Shown piece after piece: positions 24,559 to 33,335 of a DNA stretch of 64,000 nt. A program made the translations under genes and the position numbers. The stretch is from Cytobacillus sp. NCCP-133 (GTDB taxonomy: Bacteria; Bacillota; Bacilli; Bacillales; Cytobacillaceae). Each line of letters opens with the position of its first letter. Position 1 is the first letter of the stretch. The stretch covers positions 106,570 through 170,569 of the forward strand of contig NZ_BRVM01000008.1 of NCBI RefSeq assembly GCF_026011715.1, written 5' to 3'. Below the pieces are notes generated by a model. It had not been told where the DNA came from. It ran no database searches and worked only from the letters and a program-made list of their open reading frames with translations.

Positions 24559-24840
24559 TTAATAATAATAATAAGGATATGGCGGGTATGCGTAAGGCGG
24601 GTAAGGGTATGGATAGCCGTATCCGAAACCTGGTCCTGGGGCGAGCAATGCCCCCGTTGCAAGGCCGCCTAAGAATCCCAGGCCTAGTCCAGCTCCTCCA
24701 AAGCCAAACCCTGGCCTTCCAAACCCAAATCCTGGCCTTCCGAATCCAAATCCCGGACGAATTCTCTGATCATGGAAGAGCATGCCATCTTGCTGGCCAT
24801 ACTCCTGTTGCATTGGCATGTGATAATATTGATAATTCAA
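24559..24840 (-). CDS. Gly/Tyr/Pro/Phe-rich low-complexity protein, probably spore-associated
   Basis: A 93-residue protein of very biased composition. Three copies of RPGFGFG lie at residues 28-48, a hydrophobic Gly-rich segment follows (residues 50-68), and the C-terminus is made of Tyr-Pro repeats ending in four Tyr. Such sequences occur in Bacillus spore coat or crust proteins that are cross-linked through tyrosine. It has a strong terminator and a GGAGGAG ribosome site. The spore role is inferred from composition only. Confidence 0.55.
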   Translation of the reverse strand: MNYQYYHMPMQQEYGQQDGMLFHDQRIRPGFGFGRPGFGFGRPGFGFGGAGLGLGFLGGLATGALLAPGPGFGYGYPYPYPPYAYPPYPYYYY

Positions 24841-25054
24841 CAGAACTCCTCCTCTGTATGTTTCTACAGTAAAGGATATGCGGCAGAGGCCTAATGGGTA
24901 TGGGCAGCCGCCCCATTAAAGGAAATTTAACTGCAATAATTCTACTATTTGAAGAGGATAGATCATCTTTTACTTCTTGAACTAGATATGCAACCACACC
25001 TCTATCAGTACTTTCACATATCAATAATTAAAAAGACAGAAAGGAGGGATTCAC

Positions 25055-25345
25055 ATGACTAGAAAAAGATCCTCACGCTGCCTCTTTCCTGGCTACAATT
25101 GGTGCGGTCCTGGCTGCAGCGGACCAGGTGCACCTAAGAATGCAGTTGATGCTTGCTGCCGATCCCACGATCAATGCTGGACAAGCGGGAGATCAAAATG
25201 CAGATGTGACCAGGAATTTCTCCGATGTCTCAGGCCTAAAGTAAACATGTTTAACGAGGAAGGGATTATCGCAGGGATTATGTATATTTATATGAATATA
25301 CAATCTAATTTTACTTGCAGTCCTAATAGAAAGAGGAGAAATTAA
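25055..25345 (+). CDS. Phospholipase A2-like protein
   Basis: A 96-residue basic, cysteine-rich protein. The N-terminal part carries the PLA2 calcium loop and active site: YNWCGPGCSGPG (residues 14-25) and CCRSHDQCW with the catalytic His38-Asp39 pair. These match the short PLA2 domain also seen in parvovirus VP1. There is no signal peptide. The second half (residues 62-96) lacks the rest of a secreted PLA2 and may be a membrane-binding tail. AAAGGAGG precedes ATG 25055. Enzyme activity is unproven. Confidence 0.75.
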   Translation: MTRKRSSRCLFPGYNWCGPGCSGPGAPKNAVDACCRSHDQCWTSGRSKCRCDQEFLRCLRPKVNMFNEEGIIAGIMYIYMNIQSNFTCSPNRKRRN

Positions 25346-25403
25346 GCTGCTCTCCAGCTCTTTCCGGCTTCGACAGGCATCTCCATAAAATGAATAGGCT
25401 GAA

Positions 25404-25433
25404 AAAGGAACTCAGTCACGAGCTCCTTTTTTT
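25404..25433 (+). terminator. Terminator after the PLA2-like gene
   Basis: AAAGGAACTC-AGTCAC-GAGCTCCTTT forms a stem with one internal mismatch and is followed by T residues. It lies between the convergent PLA2-like and YciI-like genes. Confidence 0.65.
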
Positions 25434-25449
25434 GAAAACTCTATTCCGA

Positions 25450-25755
25450 TTATTTATAAAGCTCCATAAACTTAGGTGCCACTCTGCATGGCTCTACTTC
25501 AATTTTCTGCCAAACATTATCTTTCATATAAGGTTCTTCTTTCAGCCATTGATCCAGCTCTGCCCTTGATGGGTAATCAACCACCATGATTGAGCCGATC
25601 ATCTTTTCCTCATCATTAAGGATGGCTGCACCATACAAATGCTCTCCTGCTTTAAATCTCCTCTCAACTCCTTTTAAATGTTCTTCTCGTGCACTTAATC
25701 TTCTCTCCAAGGCTTGATCGTCAGTTCCATCGTAAGCTGTAATAATAAATTGCAT
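25450..25755 (-). CDS. YciI-like protein
   Basis: A 101-residue ferredoxin-like-fold protein of the YciI family: FIITAYDGTDD at the start, REEHL near residue 23, and GSIMVVDYPSRAELDQWLKEEPY with the conserved Asp near residue 60. The biochemical role is generally unknown. ATG 25755 has AAGGAGG 10 bases upstream; the frame further upstream belongs to another gene. It follows a RidA-like fragment by 4 bases, so the two are co-transcribed. Confidence 0.85.
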   Translation of the reverse strand: MQFIITAYDGTDDQALERRLSAREEHLKGVERRFKAGEHLYGAAILNDEEKMIGSIMVVDYPSRAELDQWLKEEPYMKDNVWQKIEVEPCRVAPKFMELYK

Positions 25756-25759
25756 CGTT

Positions 25760-25918
25760 TTATGCCTCCTTACTTTTTTTGTAATTCTTTTCTGATAATG
25801 GAGCAACTGCTTCGATCTCAATTAATTGATGACCATATCCCAATACGGTGACTTCAGATAAAGTACCGGGAACATCATGTGAACCAAACACTTCTCTATT
25901 ATAATCTTCCACTCTCAT
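25760..25918 (-). pseudogene. RidA-family C-terminal fragment
   Basis: Fifty-two codons from ATG 25918 match the C-terminal half of RidA/YjgF imine deaminases: VEDYNREVFG then VTVLGYGHQLIEIEAVAPL. The conserved N-terminal half is missing. GAAGGAA lies 10 bases before this ATG, so the fragment may still be translated and couple to the YciI gene, but it cannot form the RidA active site alone. Confidence 0.7.
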
Positions 25919-26125
25919 GCACTATTTTCCTTCTTTCACTGAAATACCCTTCCTATACTTTAACAATTTGCTTCAGCAGGTATTGGTCCAATTTTGAAAG
26001 AGCATTAAATGAATACCCTTTAAGTTAGCAGATTCCCTTCCAGTAAACAATATGACATGTCACTCCTCATTTCATAATACTTATAATGGTGGGTTCCAAT
26101 ATACATGAAAAGGAGATGTTTTGGA

Positions 26126-26617
26126 TTGAATCCTTATTATTATCATTATTATCGTGTTAACAACTGGGGTTCTATTTTAACTTTATTGCGGCAAAGTTTA
26201 TTTGCTGAAGAGATGGTTTGCTCAATGAGCTCCGAACTTTTCCATATCCCAGCAACCAAAGATCTTGAAGGAAATGCCGAGATGCATAATCATCTTGTGC
26301 CAGCTTCGTATCATCGTGTTACTGCCGCAGGCTGCGCCCAAAGACTCGTGAATGGAGAAGACCGGCAAACGATTATTGCTACCATGGCAGCTTGTATGGT
26401 AAATGCAGAAAATCAGGATAAAAAGGTACGTGAAGGATTAAAAACAATGGAAGAACATGCACCTCCTGAATACAAAACGGCTATAGGTTTAATGATCAGA
26501 TGGCAAGACCAGGCAGAAAACTACTTGTCCCAAGCAAAGGAATCATTGCGGATGATGGGGGTTTCCTTTCCATCTTCAGGAAGCGGACCGGAGAATGGAG
26601 AATATAATCTTTATTGA
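26126..26617 (+). CDS. Conserved hypothetical helical protein
   Basis: A 163-residue protein. After a Tyr/His-rich N-terminus (NPYYYHYYRVNNW), the rest is mainly helical, with alternating Cys, His and Met. The start is most likely TTG 26126: AAAAGGAG lies 10 bases upstream, whereas ATG 26105 would put that ribosome site inside the gene and has none of its own. I do not recognise the family; the composition recalls spore-associated proteins. A terminator follows. Confidence 0.55.
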   Translation: MNPYYYHYYRVNNWGSILTLLRQSLFAEEMVCSMSSELFHIPATKDLEGNAEMHNHLVPASYHRVTAAGCAQRLVNGEDRQTIIATMAACMVNAENQDKKVREGLKTMEEHAPPEYKTAIGLMIRWQDQAENYLSQAKESLRMMGVSFPSSGSGPENGEYNLY

Positions 26618-26673
26618 GAATTGTTATATATATTTTTAAAAATTTTCCAGCAAACACCTGAATTCATAGCTTG

Positions 26674-26715
26674 AAAAAAAGCTCAGAGGGGCGCTGAGCT
26701 TTCTGAATTTTTTTA
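26674..26715. terminator. Bidirectional terminator between convergent genes
   Basis: AAAGCTCAG-AGGGGCG-CTGAGCTTT, a 9-bp perfect stem with T-runs on both sides. It serves the hypothetical gene on the plus strand and the YkvI-like gene on the minus strand. Confidence 0.8.
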
Positions 26716-26737
26716 AAATAAAAATTCCTTTCTTTCA

Positions 26738-27823
26738 TTATTGTTCCACGGTAATTTCGCTTTTGATCCCTACTGCTTTCCTCTTCCCCCTAAACCACGC
26801 ATAAACAATCGCTGCAATCAAAATAAATCCAAGATAGCCCATTAGCGGATAAACCGTGCCAACCAACGTGATGAACCCGACGAAGCTTGCCCCAAATGCA
26901 GCTGCACCGAACAAGATCACAAAAAGATTGAACTTTGGATTTTCCCTTTTCACCACACGGGCCGTAAAAGCATAAAGCATGCCGACTGCTGTGTTATAAA
27001 TCATGCCTAGCAATACAACAAACATTAATATGCCAAACAATGGCGAAATCTCATTAGCGAGGGACAGAATCGGCATACTGGAACCGCCAATAACATCCAT
27101 TTTTACAAGCATTCCGATATTGATCAGTAAAATAAGAACACCCAATCCAGCGCCGCCAATAATGCCGCCCAGTCCTGCCTGCTTTTCATCTTTCGTCGTA
27201 CCGCCCATTACCGTAAGCATCGCTGCACCGGCCGCAATATTGTAAGAAACATAAAGAAGTGCACCCATAAACCAGTTTGATGCTGCTGGTGTTTGGCTTT
27301 CCGCCAATTTCTGAACTTCACCAAAATCAATGCCCATTGTGCTTAAGGCATATCCGCCAATAATGATAACCATTAATAGCAGGAAAGGAGTGACTAGACT
27401 GATGATAGAAATAACCTTCTGGATATTCAGGCAAACCGTCAGGATCGCCAACACAGCCATGATGATATTCCCGGCCATGCTCGGTATGCCGAACTGTTCT
27501 TCAAAAATGGAACCGGATCCTGCAAGCATGACAACGGCTACACCGAAGAGGAAGAACGTAATGACGAAATCGACGGCCACTCCAAGATATTTGCCGCAAA
27601 TATGATAGATGACATCTTTATGAGAGTCTGTCTGCAGCCGGCTTCCAAGCTGTGTTAAATTCATTCCCAAAAACGCAAACAGGAAGGTTGCTACAACCGC
27701 ACCAATGATTCCCATCCAGCCGAAGCTTGTGAAAAACTGCCATATTTCCTGGCCTGAAGCAAATCCTGCTCCCACAATGACGCCAATAAACGCCCCGGCG
27801 ATTTGAATACTCTTTTTCATCAT
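26738..27823 (-). CDS. YkvI-family membrane transporter
   Basis: A 361-residue membrane protein with about ten segments. The first carries IAGAFIGVIVGAGFASGQE, the signature of YkvI proteins, which are distantly related to the APC amino-acid/cation symporter superfamily. The substrate is not established. Immediately upstream in the genome, on the same strand and 73 bases away, is the amino-acid racemase operon, so amino-acid or acyl-amino-acid transport is a reasonable guess. Confidence 0.8.
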   Translation of the reverse strand: MMKKSIQIAGAFIGVIVGAGFASGQEIWQFFTSFGWMGIIGAVVATFLFAFLGMNLTQLGSRLQTDSHKDVIYHICGKYLGVAVDFVITFFLFGVAVVMLAGSGSIFEEQFGIPSMAGNIIMAVLAILTVCLNIQKVISIISLVTPFLLLMVIIIGGYALSTMGIDFGEVQKLAESQTPAASNWFMGALLYVSYNIAAGAAMLTVMGGTTKDEKQAGLGGIIGGAGLGVLILLINIGMLVKMDVIGGSSMPILSLANEISPLFGILMFVVLLGMIYNTAVGMLYAFTARVVKRENPKFNLFVILFGAAAFGASFVGFITLVGTVYPLMGYLGFILIAAIVYAWFRGKRKAVGIKSEITVEQ

Positions 27824-27869
27824 TTTTCCCCCTTTTCAATATTTGAATTTTGCGATAATTATTTCTAAA

Positions 27870-27894
27870 AGAGAAAGAGAGAATCCTCTCTCCT
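27870..27894 (-). terminator. Terminator candidate after the racemase gene
   Basis: On the minus strand AGAGAGG-AT-TCTCTCTTT forms a short stem followed by a T-rich tail just beyond the stop at 27896. It may be partial, since the YkvI-like gene lies directly downstream. Confidence 0.45.
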
Positions 27895-27895
27895 C

Positions 27896-29008
27896 TTAGG
27901 AATAGCTTTTTTCCATAACCGTAAACTGCTTAATGGTTTCAAGATCCGGCTCATATCCGAGGCCCGGTTTTTCTGGTACCCTTATGATTCCATTCTCAAC
28001 AGTTACTTCCGGTTCAATCAGATCCTTCTCCCAATAGCGGGATGAAGCTGCTGTATCCCCTGGCATGACAAAGTTTGATAGAGTGGTTAAGGCGATATTG
28101 TGTGCGCGGCCAATTCCGGATTCAAGCATGCCGCCGCACCATACCGGAATGTCTCTTTCCTTGCAGAGATCGTGAATTTTCTTGGACTCTGTCAGTCCGC
28201 CAACACGGCCGATTTTGATATTGATAATCTTGCAGCTTCCAAGCTCTATCGCTTTTCTGGCATCTTCATAGGAATGGATGCTTTCATCCAAGCAAACAGG
28301 CGTTTGCAGCTCTTTCTGAAGTGTGGCATGGTCGATAATATCATCTGAAGCCAGCGGCTGTTCGATCATCATCAGATCGAACTCATCGAGCTGCTTTAAT
28401 AGGTTAATATCTTCCAGTCTATAAGCAGAGTTTGCGTCCGCCATAAGCTGTATATCCGGAAAATGCTTACGTACTTCCCGCATAACCTCAACATCCCAGC
28501 CTGGCTTGATTTTGACTTTAATCCGTTTATAGCCTTCATTCACATGCAATCCAATAAGCTTCAGCAAATCAGCAACCGTATCCTGAATGCCGATGCTGAT
28601 GCCAACATCGATTTCATTGACTGTCCCGCCTAAGGCCTTAGCTAGCGGAATGCTTTTTTGCTTCGCATATAAGTCCCAGACAGCCCCTTCAAAAGCTGAC
28701 TTCGCCATATTATTTTTGCGTATGTAGGAAAGGGCTTCGGACACTTCATCCGGATGGCTCATTTCCTTATTTAATAAATCCGGAATGATAAAGTCTTCAA
28801 GCATATGCCAATTCGTTTTCAGTGTTTCTTCATTGTACCAAGGTGAATGGAAAGCAACGGATTCACCCCAGCCGCTCAAGCCGTTTTCATCCTTCGCTTC
28901 CAGTAAAAGAAACTCTTTATCCTGGAACGTGCCAAAGCTTGTCGTAAAAGGAGCTTTCATTCTCATTTTCATATGCCGCAAAACGATTTCTGTCACTTTC
29001 ATGTCCAT
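27896..29008 (-). CDS. N-succinyl/N-acyl amino acid racemase (OSBS/NSAR family)
   Basis: A 370-residue enolase-superfamily enzyme. The catalytic lysines are in the KVKIK stretch (residues 164-168) and at K265 ([10 protein letters not shown]). The metal ligands are D191 (LMADANSA), E216 (MIEQPLA) and D241 (CLDES). This family contains menaquinone o-succinylbenzoate synthases and N-succinylamino acid racemases. There are no men genes here; instead a GNAT transferase and an M20 hydrolase adjoin, which matches the Geobacillus kaustophilus pathway that turns D- into L-amino acids. NSAR is therefore the favoured call. Confidence 0.85.
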   Translation of the reverse strand: MDMKVTEIVLRHMKMRMKAPFTTSFGTFQDKEFLLLEAKDENGLSGWGESVAFHSPWYNEETLKTNWHMLEDFIIPDLLNKEMSHPDEVSEALSYIRKNNMAKSAFEGAVWDLYAKQKSIPLAKALGGTVNEIDVGISIGIQDTVADLLKLIGLHVNEGYKRIKVKIKPGWDVEVMREVRKHFPDIQLMADANSAYRLEDINLLKQLDEFDLMMIEQPLASDDIIDHATLQKELQTPVCLDESIHSYEDARKAIELGSCKIINIKIGRVGGLTESKKIHDLCKERDIPVWCGGMLESGIGRAHNIALTTLSNFVMPGDTAASSRYWEKDLIEPEVTVENGIIRVPEKPGLGYEPDLETIKQFTVMEKSYS

Positions 29009-29024
29009 CCCCCGCCTTTTCTTG

Positions 29025-29840
29025 TTAGTTCAGTTCAAGACTGTCTCTTTGGACCAATACATAGTAATGTACGAGTTCTTCGACTCCTTTTATAAAACTT
29101 GTCATTGCATAGCCTTGAGCAAACAGCCTCTGCAAAATCTCCCGCGTTTTAAAGCGCCAATCCCTGGCCAATTCAACATTCTGGTTTTTTATAGACTGGA
29201 AGTTCGCAGGAATCGGGAGGAGTACTGGTCCCCCTCCTTCTTCCCATTCGGTATTTAATAGGACCGGAAAATCATCCTCAGACACGCCCCATTCAAATGG
29301 ATCCTGTGCTGATTCCGCCCTAGCATTCAGCGGCAGCTTTACATGCGGACTATTAATCCACCATTCTACTTTCAGACGATCTGTCGGAAGGCCACGATTC
29401 AAGCTGTCATCCATATCCCCGTAGCAATTTTTCACATAAGTAGAGCAAATGGCATTAAGCTTTGTTAAGTTCAAATAAGCATTGCGGCTTTCCAGCGGAT
29501 CAAATGTCCAGGTGATCAAGTCATAGCCCATTTCTGACGCCATCTCTTTTTGCTTTTGTTTAAGAAGCGCTCCCAAGCCTTTATCCTGATGATGAGGGTG
29601 TATGCCCAGCATGTGGGAGCAGAGATAGCTTTTGCCTTTGTGAAATCCGGCAAACCCGTAGCTGAAACCAATCAGTTCATCCTCAATAAAAGCTCCCAGC
29701 AGCAGGCCGCCATTTTGGGCAGCTGTAATGGTTTGATGAACGGGAAGCGGAGCCATATTCCAAATTTCAAGCTCCAGTTTTTGTATCAGATTCAATTCTT
29801 CTGAAGTGTTAAGAACTCTTAACTCCATGGTTAAAACCAT
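29025..29840 (-). CDS. GNAT-family N-acyltransferase (probable D-amino acid succinyltransferase)
   Basis: A 271-residue acyl-CoA-dependent transferase with an N-terminal GNAT fold: [18 protein letters not shown], then [19 protein letters not shown] (the CoA-binding Q/RxxGxG/A loop near residue 85). The C-terminal 100 residues are family-specific. By context it would succinylate D-amino acids with succinyl-CoA, giving the substrate of the racemase downstream. The order regulator, hydrolase, transferase, racemase and the 2-base gap to the hydrolase support this. Confidence 0.8.
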   Translation of the reverse strand: MVLTMELRVLNTSEELNLIQKLELEIWNMAPLPVHQTITAAQNGGLLLGAFIEDELIGFSYGFAGFHKGKSYLCSHMLGIHPHHQDKGLGALLKQKQKEMASEMGYDLITWTFDPLESRNAYLNLTKLNAICSTYVKNCYGDMDDSLNRGLPTDRLKVEWWINSPHVKLPLNARAESAQDPFEWGVSEDDFPVLLNTEWEEGGGPVLLPIPANFQSIKNQNVELARDWRFKTREILQRLFAQGYAMTSFIKGVEELVHYYVLVQRDSLELN

Positions 29841-29842
29841 TG

Positions 29843-30979
29843 TTACTCCCCCTTTCCGTGTTCCTCCAATGTATGCATGACCGTTCGAGCGAGGATTTCC
29901 ATTCCTGCGTAGATGGCATCATGATTAAATGTCATCTTCGGGTGATGAAGCCCTGGCTGCAAATCACAGTCTAATCCAAGCATCGTGGCCTTGATATTTT
30001 GTTTCTTTAAGGTGTAAAAATGGAAATCTTCTCCGCCGGAAGTGACAATCGGTTCTCTTAATTGATCCGCACCCAGAACATCCACAATCGCTTTCTCCAT
30101 AAACTGCTGCGCCTCTTCTTCCACCTCAGCGGCTGCCACATCCGCTTTCGTCTCTAGTGTGATCTTCACGCCATATAATTTCGATAAGTATTCAGATATC
30201 GTCTCGATTTTCTCCGATAGCGCAGCAATCACTTCATTCGTTTGTGCCCGCAGATCGAGACTGAAGGAAGCTTTTCCAGGGATGATATTGCCTGAATCAC
30301 TGCCTGCATGAAATTTCGTCATCTTCGCTGTATACGGAACCATCGGATCGAGATGGATGCTTTTAATTTCATTCACGAAGGATGCGCCAATCTCAATGGC
30401 ATTCTGCCCTAAATGCGGGCGGGCGCCGTGAGCGTCTTCCCCTATAATCTCGCCTGCAAGGAATCGGGCAGCACCATGGCAGATAGCAGCTGACGCCTCA
30501 CCATCGCGAATTTCCTGAATAGGCCTGAGGTGGACACCATATAAGTAATCCACATCATCCAAGACACCCTCTTTAATCATTTTTAAAGCGCCTGTCCCCT
30601 TTTCCTCTGCCGGCTGAAAAATAAATTTCAGTTTCCCTTTTGAAGAAAAGCCTGCTTTTTGAAGCAGCAGCATCGCCCCAAGCCCCATGCTCATATGGGC
30701 ATCATGGCCGCAGGAATGGTTGGCCTGGAACTTGCCATCCACCTCCTGCCAAAGCGCATCCATATCGGCCCTAAGCGCCACACATGGACTGCCTTCCCCC
30801 ACTTCAACCACAAGGCCTGGACAATCGCCAAACACCTGGACATGAAAGCCCCGGCATTCAAGGAAGGTCTTCAAATACTCTGTCGTCTGATATTCCTTCC
30901 AGCTAATCTCCGGATTTTCATGCAAATGATTAAACACACAATTAATCGTCGGTTTTAATTCTTCAACGTATTCTCTCAA
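29843..30979 (-). CDS. M20-family amidohydrolase (probable N-succinyl/acyl-amino acid desuccinylase)
   Basis: A 378-residue metallopeptidase-fold amidohydrolase of the AbgB/HipO type. Metal-site motifs are visible: RADMDAL, NHSCGHDAHM and PAEEKGTGALKM with the catalytic Glu, followed by a lid domain (residues 180-290) and SGGEDFHFY near the end. In this operon it would remove the succinyl group from the L-isomer. The start overlaps the regulator stop by 4 bases (ATGA). Confidence 0.85.
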   Translation of the reverse strand: MREYVEELKPTINCVFNHLHENPEISWKEYQTTEYLKTFLECRGFHVQVFGDCPGLVVEVGEGSPCVALRADMDALWQEVDGKFQANHSCGHDAHMSMGLGAMLLLQKAGFSSKGKLKFIFQPAEEKGTGALKMIKEGVLDDVDYLYGVHLRPIQEIRDGEASAAICHGAARFLAGEIIGEDAHGARPHLGQNAIEIGASFVNEIKSIHLDPMVPYTAKMTKFHAGSDSGNIIPGKASFSLDLRAQTNEVIAALSEKIETISEYLSKLYGVKITLETKADVAAAEVEEEAQQFMEKAIVDVLGADQLREPIVTSGGEDFHFYTLKKQNIKATMLGLDCDLQPGLHHPKMTFNHDAIYAGMEILARTVMHTLEEHGKGE

Positions 30980-31839
30980 TTCATCTTCCCTCCAGGCTGA
31001 ATAAAAAAGTGATTGCTCTCCAGCTTTTCATATTGTTCCTTCCGTCTTTGGAATCGGTCCCTGTCTTTTATCGACACACCCGCAAGTACGGCATTCAAAA
31101 ATGAAAATAAAGCCGGTGCAGCATCAATCGTCGACTTTTCCGATGAATGGATCTTAAAAAGCAAATCCGCATGCTCCTTAATCGGGGCCAGACTGGAATC
31201 TGTGATCCCAATCACAAAAGCTCCCTGCTTTTTCGCCAATTCCGCGAGTTTAATCGTATCCTTCATATAGCGGTCAAATGAAATCGCAATAAACGCCGAT
31301 TCCTTGTCCATCTCACTGATGGTCAAAAGCAAATCATCCGTATCCGGCCGGATCAGCTTTGCATTCCCCCGGACAACCCCAAGTGTAAATGCCAGCCAGC
31401 TTGCTGCGGAGAAGGAAGACCGCAAACCTGAAACATACACCTTTTCTGTTCTGATTAACCGATCCACCATTCGATCAAAATCTTCCTCATGGATATTTTG
31501 AATCGTCTCCCGGATATGCAGGAGATCCTTCTCCATTACATTCGCAACAAATTGAGGCTTCTCAGCCAGCTCCATCTTGCTCGTAAAATACTGGCCAAGC
31601 GTGCTGCTGGTTTCCAAAAGCTGCTCGCGAACCATCTTCTGAAGCTCTGAATACCCGGATAAATGAATGGAATAGCAAAACCGAATCACCGTAGTCTCAC
31701 TAACCCCTATTCTTTTTCCAATCTCTCCTGCAGACTTCACCGCAAAATCCTTTGGATGATCAAGCAAATACATGGCTGCCTTCTGCTGGCCTTTAGAGAG
31801 GTTATGAAACTCTTTTTCTATCGTTTCTTTCAATATCAT
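30976..31839 (-). CDS. MurR/RpiR-family transcriptional regulator
   Basis: A 287-residue regulator. Residues 1-77 form the RpiR helix-turn-helix (AVKSAGEIGKRIGVSETTVIRFCYS) and residues 125-260 the SIS sugar-isomerase-like ligand domain. SIS domains usually bind phosphosugars, so sensing an acyl-amino acid would be unusual, unless an amino sugar is involved. It is the first gene of the operon; direct repeats at 31858-31900 are the likely binding sites. Confidence 0.9.
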   Translation of the reverse strand: MILKETIEKEFHNLSKGQQKAAMYLLDHPKDFAVKSAGEIGKRIGVSETTVIRFCYSIHLSGYSELQKMVREQLLETSSTLGQYFTSKMELAEKPQFVANVMEKDLLHIRETIQNIHEEDFDRMVDRLIRTEKVYVSGLRSSFSAASWLAFTLGVVRGNAKLIRPDTDDLLLTISEMDKESAFIAISFDRYMKDTIKLAELAKKQGAFVIGITDSSLAPIKEHADLLFKIHSSEKSTIDAAPALFSFLNAVLAGVSIKDRDRFQRRKEQYEKLESNHFFIQPGGKMN

Positions 31840-31857
31840 GTAGGTTCACCTTCAAAA

Positions 31858-31900
31858 ATGAAGTTTATGCTGTATTTTTAAAATTTATGAAGTCTACGCT
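31858..31900. promoter_or_regulatory. Direct repeats upstream of the RpiR gene
   Basis: ATGAAGTTTATGCT (31858-31871) and ATGAAGTCTACGCT (31887-31900) agree at 12 of 14 positions with start points 29 bases apart, about three helical turns. They sit just upstream of the regulator start on the minus strand and would suit cooperative binding of an RpiR dimer of dimers. Confidence 0.5.
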
Positions 31901-31967
31901 TCGTTTTTAATAAATTAACATAGATTTCTTTCGAAAACAATCATTATTCTGAAAATTTTAAAATAAA

Positions 31968-31995
31968 AATTGGACACCAGATCTGGTGTCCAATT
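31968..31995. repeat. Perfect 28-bp palindrome
   Basis: The 14-base half-site AATTGGACACCAGA is followed directly by its reverse complement, with no spacer. It could be a strong bidirectional terminator stem or a protein-binding site. There is an A/T flank but no long T-run. Confidence 0.7.
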
Positions 31996-32113
31996 AGAAG
32001 GTTTAGACCTCTACTGCAGCTCATTTTCCATCAGTACCACTTTTTAGGTGTAAAGGCAAGATTATCCTGAAAATAGGTAGTTTTGGTTCCGCTGAAGGAT
32101 AATTATTTAGCTG

Positions 32114-32275
32114 ATGTTAAGTTATACGGTAATTGATACCCATGATGAAGACCCAACTAGCCTTGATGCTATGACAGTCGTCAATATGGAGACAGAGGAA
32201 ATATTCATCATTTATGTCAGCGCGGATGCAAGCGGAAAACATGGAAAGAAGGATATTCTTACCGATTTTTTATGA
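32114..32275 (+). pseudogene. Truncated lipase-like (Mbeg1-type) alpha/beta hydrolase fragment
   Basis: Fifty-three codons read VIDTHDEDPTSLDAMTVVN then TEEIFIIYVSADAS, matching the start of class 3-like lipases of the Mbeg1 group found in Bacillus. The nucleophile GxSxG region and the remaining 250 or so residues are absent. A clean terminator directly follows, which suggests an internal deletion that kept the gene's 3' end. Confidence 0.6.
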
Positions 32276-32312
32276 ACAGACACACTGAATGCTGCAGTGT
32301 GTCTGTTTTTCT
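32276..32312 (+). terminator. Rho-independent terminator after the lipase remnant
   Basis: ACAGACACACTG-AATGCTG-style hairpin with a 12-bp perfect stem (32276-32287 with 32294-32305), followed by TTTTT. Confidence 0.85.
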
Positions 32313-32417
32313 TGGCTCTCTTCCCACAAAAAAAGATGCTGCCCCGGTTCATAAAACGATACCGGACAAGGGAAAAGAAAATCCTTTTGAAAAGCATAAA
32401 ACTGATGAAAACTGCAC

Positions 32418-33335
32418 CTATAAATTAAAAATAATCCCCATCAAAGAATAGATAATTACCGTTGAAAACAGTACCGTCATATGAACCAGAGAAAAAATAA
32501 ACAGCGACTTCGCCCACTTTTCCGGGTCCATCCTTTTATAGCCGTATACACTCAAAATCAGCCAGGCAACGCCTAATAGGAGGGCTACCAGCATAAGGCC
32601 GATGCTTAAAGTTCCTAATAAAAAGCTTATTCCAATCAAAACGATTAGATAGATATTAGTTTGAATATAGGTTCTCCTTACCCCTTTAACAACTGGAAGC
32701 ATCGGTACATTCGCCGCTTTATATTCATCGTGTTTTCGGATGGCAATCGCATAGAAATGCGGCATTTGCCAGATGACTGTAATGACAAACAGACCAAGGA
32801 TCGCGGGATGCGTGATGTCGGGATGGATCGCAGCCCATCCAATGAGAGGCGGCATCGCCCCGGAAATGCTTCCGATTTCCGTATTGTAGACGGTTCTTCT
32901 CTTGCTCCACATGGTGTATGGGACCACATAAAAAAACAATCCCAAGAACCCCATTAATGCGGCCAAAGGAGTCGTAAATGCAAGAGCTATAAGCCCAAAT
33001 ACAGACATAAATATCCCGAGCCATAGTACTTGGCTGGGCTTAATTTCACCCGTAACAGTTGGTCTCTCCTTCGTTCTTTCCATGATCGAATCGATGTCCC
33101 GGTCGTACAGATTATTAAAGGCCCCTGCTGCCCCCATGACTAAACTGGAACCAATAAAAGCCAATATGATTTCCGGCAATTTCTCAAGTAAACCATAATT
33201 GTAGGTATATAAGGATAATGTTAATCCGGCAAACATCGGGATCAGATTCGATTTTATAATCCCAGTTTTTACGGTTTTAGCCAGGATTTTTGAAAAAGGC
33301 TGGCTCTGCCTTCTCACGCTTTCTTCCTCTTTCAT
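32418..33335 (-). CDS. ctaB: Protoheme IX farnesyltransferase (heme O synthase)
   Basis: A 305-residue UbiA-family prenyltransferase that adds farnesyl to heme B to make heme O for terminal oxidases. The Asp-rich motif NNLYDRDIDSIMERT (near residue 75) and the second conserved block YTMWSKRRTVYNTEIG are present, along with about nine membrane segments. It stands alone here; the ctaA and cytochrome oxidase genes usually nearby in Bacillus are not in the window. Confidence 0.92.
   Translation of the reverse strand: MKEEESVRRQSQPFSKILAKTVKTGIIKSNLIPMFAGLTLSLYTYNYGLLEKLPEIILAFIGSSLVMGAAGAFNNLYDRDIDSIMERTKERPTVTGEIKPSQVLWLGIFMSVFGLIALAFTTPLAALMGFLGLFFYVVPYTMWSKRRTVYNTEIGSISGAMPPLIGWAAIHPDITHPAILGLFVITVIWQMPHFYAIAIRKHDEYKAANVPMLPVVKGVRRTYIQTNIYLIVLIGISFLLGTLSIGLMLVALLLGVAWLILSVYGYKRMDPEKWAKSLFIFSLVHMTVLFSTVIIYSLMGIIFNL

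Larger units (their letters stand above)
31840..32417. other. Intergenic region: operator repeats, long palindrome, lipase remnant
   Basis: It contains the RpiR direct repeats, a perfect 28-bp palindrome at 31968-31995, a truncated lipase-like gene at 32114-32275 and its terminator. The rest holds nothing recognisable. Confidence 0.6.

Noticed and set aside
24393..24872. A 159-codon plus-strand open frame
   Set aside because: It is the complement of the Gly/Tyr-rich gene and its terminator; composition and the absence of a ribosome site mark it as a shadow.
27896..29008. Assignment as menaquinone o-succinylbenzoate synthase (menC)
   Set aside because: No men genes adjoin, while a GNAT transferase and M20 hydrolase do, which favours the racemase function; the family alone cannot decide.
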